NCBI GenBank assembly: GCA_947462685.1
Contig: CANHPL010000024.1
Span: forward strand, 1-37,731
DNA: 37,731 nt
Origin: Burkholderiaceae bacterium
GTDB taxonomy: Bacteria; Pseudomonadota; Gammaproteobacteria; Burkholderiales; Burkholderiaceae
Direction: 5' to 3'
The position numbers and the translations under genes were made by a program. The notes under the pieces were generated by a model. The model was not told the DNA's origin. It saw only the letters and a program-made list of their open reading frames with translations, and searched no databases. Below, piece after piece: positions 37,267 through 37,731 of this stretch. Within the stretch, counting starts at the first letter, position 1. Every line of letters starts with the position of its first letter.

Positions 37267-37731
37267 TCATGAAGATGATTTCTTTGGTGAAAGGACTGGG
37301 TGATTCGGTTGCGACATAAAATGAGGCGACATAATTTGTATGTCTGCTTGATTAAACTCATCTTGAATTTTTTGATGTAATTCTGACAAAATCTTAATTT
37401 GGATTTCTGGAAACTCTGTGTGAAAAAATAATTGATACTCTACATAAAAATCACTGAGTGCTCTTTGGAAAACATATGGGGATGGCGCACGTTGAATTTG
37501 ATTGGTAGATAAAGCTGCACTAATCAGCATTTCATGCACCTTTCTCCAAGGAGCATCATATCCAATCGTAACTGTCGTTGATATTAATGAGCCAGAGGCA
37601 TCATTTAATCGAGTAAAGTTCTCAATCGAGTTAGAAATAATGACCGAGTTTGGTATTGTGGTTTCTATCTTATTTTGTGTTTGAATTTTTGTGGCCAAAC
37701 CACCGATTTCAGTAACGACACCTTTAACTCC
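37267..37731 (-). CDS. MscS-family small-conductance mechanosensitive channel (N-terminal part outside the window)
   Basis: The visible 154 residues are the C-terminal cytoplasmic portion of an MscS channel. They begin GVKGVVTEIGGLATKI right after the pore helix, followed by TTIPNSVIISNSIENFTRL, TTVTIGYDAPWRKVHEMLISAA, and FVEYQLFFH-like YVEYQLFFHTEFP. They end in ILSELHQKIQDEFNQADIQIMSPHF and a short polar tail. Such channels open on osmotic downshock to release solutes. The membrane spans and start lie beyond the window edge. No terminator is obvious after it. Confidence 0.9.
   Translation of the reverse strand, partial: GVKGVVTEIGGLATKIQTQNKIETTIPNSVIISNSIENFTRLNDASGSLISTTVTIGYDAPWRKVHEMLISAALSTNQIQRAPSPYVFQRALSDFYVEYQLFFHTEFPEIQIKILSELHQKIQDEFNQADIQIMSPHFMSQPNHPVLSPKKSSS

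Noticed and set aside
37125..37361. Minus-strand 78-codon frame between ispB and mscS
   Set aside because: It overlaps the mscS 3' end out of frame and shows no family features; the YbaY-like signal is in a different frame.

Overview
The window looks like core chromosome of a low-GC, free-living betaproteobacterium. Gene order and protein sequence fit Burkholderiaceae, most likely Polynucleobacter or a close freshwater relative. The signs are a chain of clusters known from that family (tkt-gap, rsmE, mpl-RNase-TonB-aroE, tlpA/aroQ-accBC-prmA-DUF3426-kinase, a lysine/alanine histone-like gene, nrdAB, ampD/ypjD/ffh, proS/rppH/CNP1, rplU-rpmA-obgE-proB, ispB), an AT-leaning base composition, and very tight packing. 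Several convergent neighbours have stop codons that touch or overlap, and several pairs overlap as ATGA or TGATG. The genus call is an inference from protein character, not from a search.

Layout. At 1-2844 (minus) lie tkt and a gap gene cut by the window edge. At 2904-6888 are rsmE (plus), a barstar-like inhibitor and the malic enzyme maeB (both minus), with an AT-rich gap that holds a transposon-end-like stem-loop. At 6955-10985 are thiL, pgpA, a CinA-type amidase, pyrF (minus) and corA. At 11030-16284 a minus-strand operon runs mpl, RNB ribonuclease, TonB-like protein, aroE. At 16311-21743 plus-strand genes encode a TlpA thioredoxin, AroQ, AccB, AccC, PrmA, a short DUF3426-like protein and an adenosine-kinase-like PfkB enzyme. 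At 21827-26826 (minus) lie the repeat-rich histone-H1-like gene and the class Ia ribonucleotide reductase nrdA-nrdB. Upstream of nrdA is a regulatory region with NrdR-box-like sites. At 27200-28906 (minus) are an AmpD amidase fused to a small membrane/zinc-ribbon domain and the YpjD/CcsA-like membrane protein. At 28927-33266 are ffh, proS (minus), rppH and a CNP1-like exported protein. At 33263-35822 (minus) are rplU-rpmA, a terminator, then obgE-proB. At 36019-37731 are ispB, a decayed YbaY-type lipoprotein fragment and the C-terminal part of an MscS channel.

Themes. Central carbon (tkt, gap, maeB), fatty-acid precursor supply (accBC), the shikimate pathway (aroE, aroQ), nucleotides (nrdAB, pyrF, an adenosine-kinase-like enzyme), lipids and isoprenoids (pgpA, ispB), peptidoglycan recycling (mpl, ampD), ribosome and protein targeting (rsmE, prmA, rplU, rpmA, obgE, ffh, proS), RNA turnover (RNB ribonuclease, rppH), and ion or osmotic control (corA, mscS).

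I did not find an undescribed multi-gene system here, nor any prophage, CRISPR array, rRNA or tRNA. The points most worth a second look are local: the fused AmpD, a glutamate 5-kinase without its PUA domain, a trimmed DUF3426 protein, the 30-bp repeat array in the histone-like gene, the NrdR-box pair on a promoter, a Gly in place of the NAD-ribose-binding Asp of GAPDH, and two probable gene or transposon relics.
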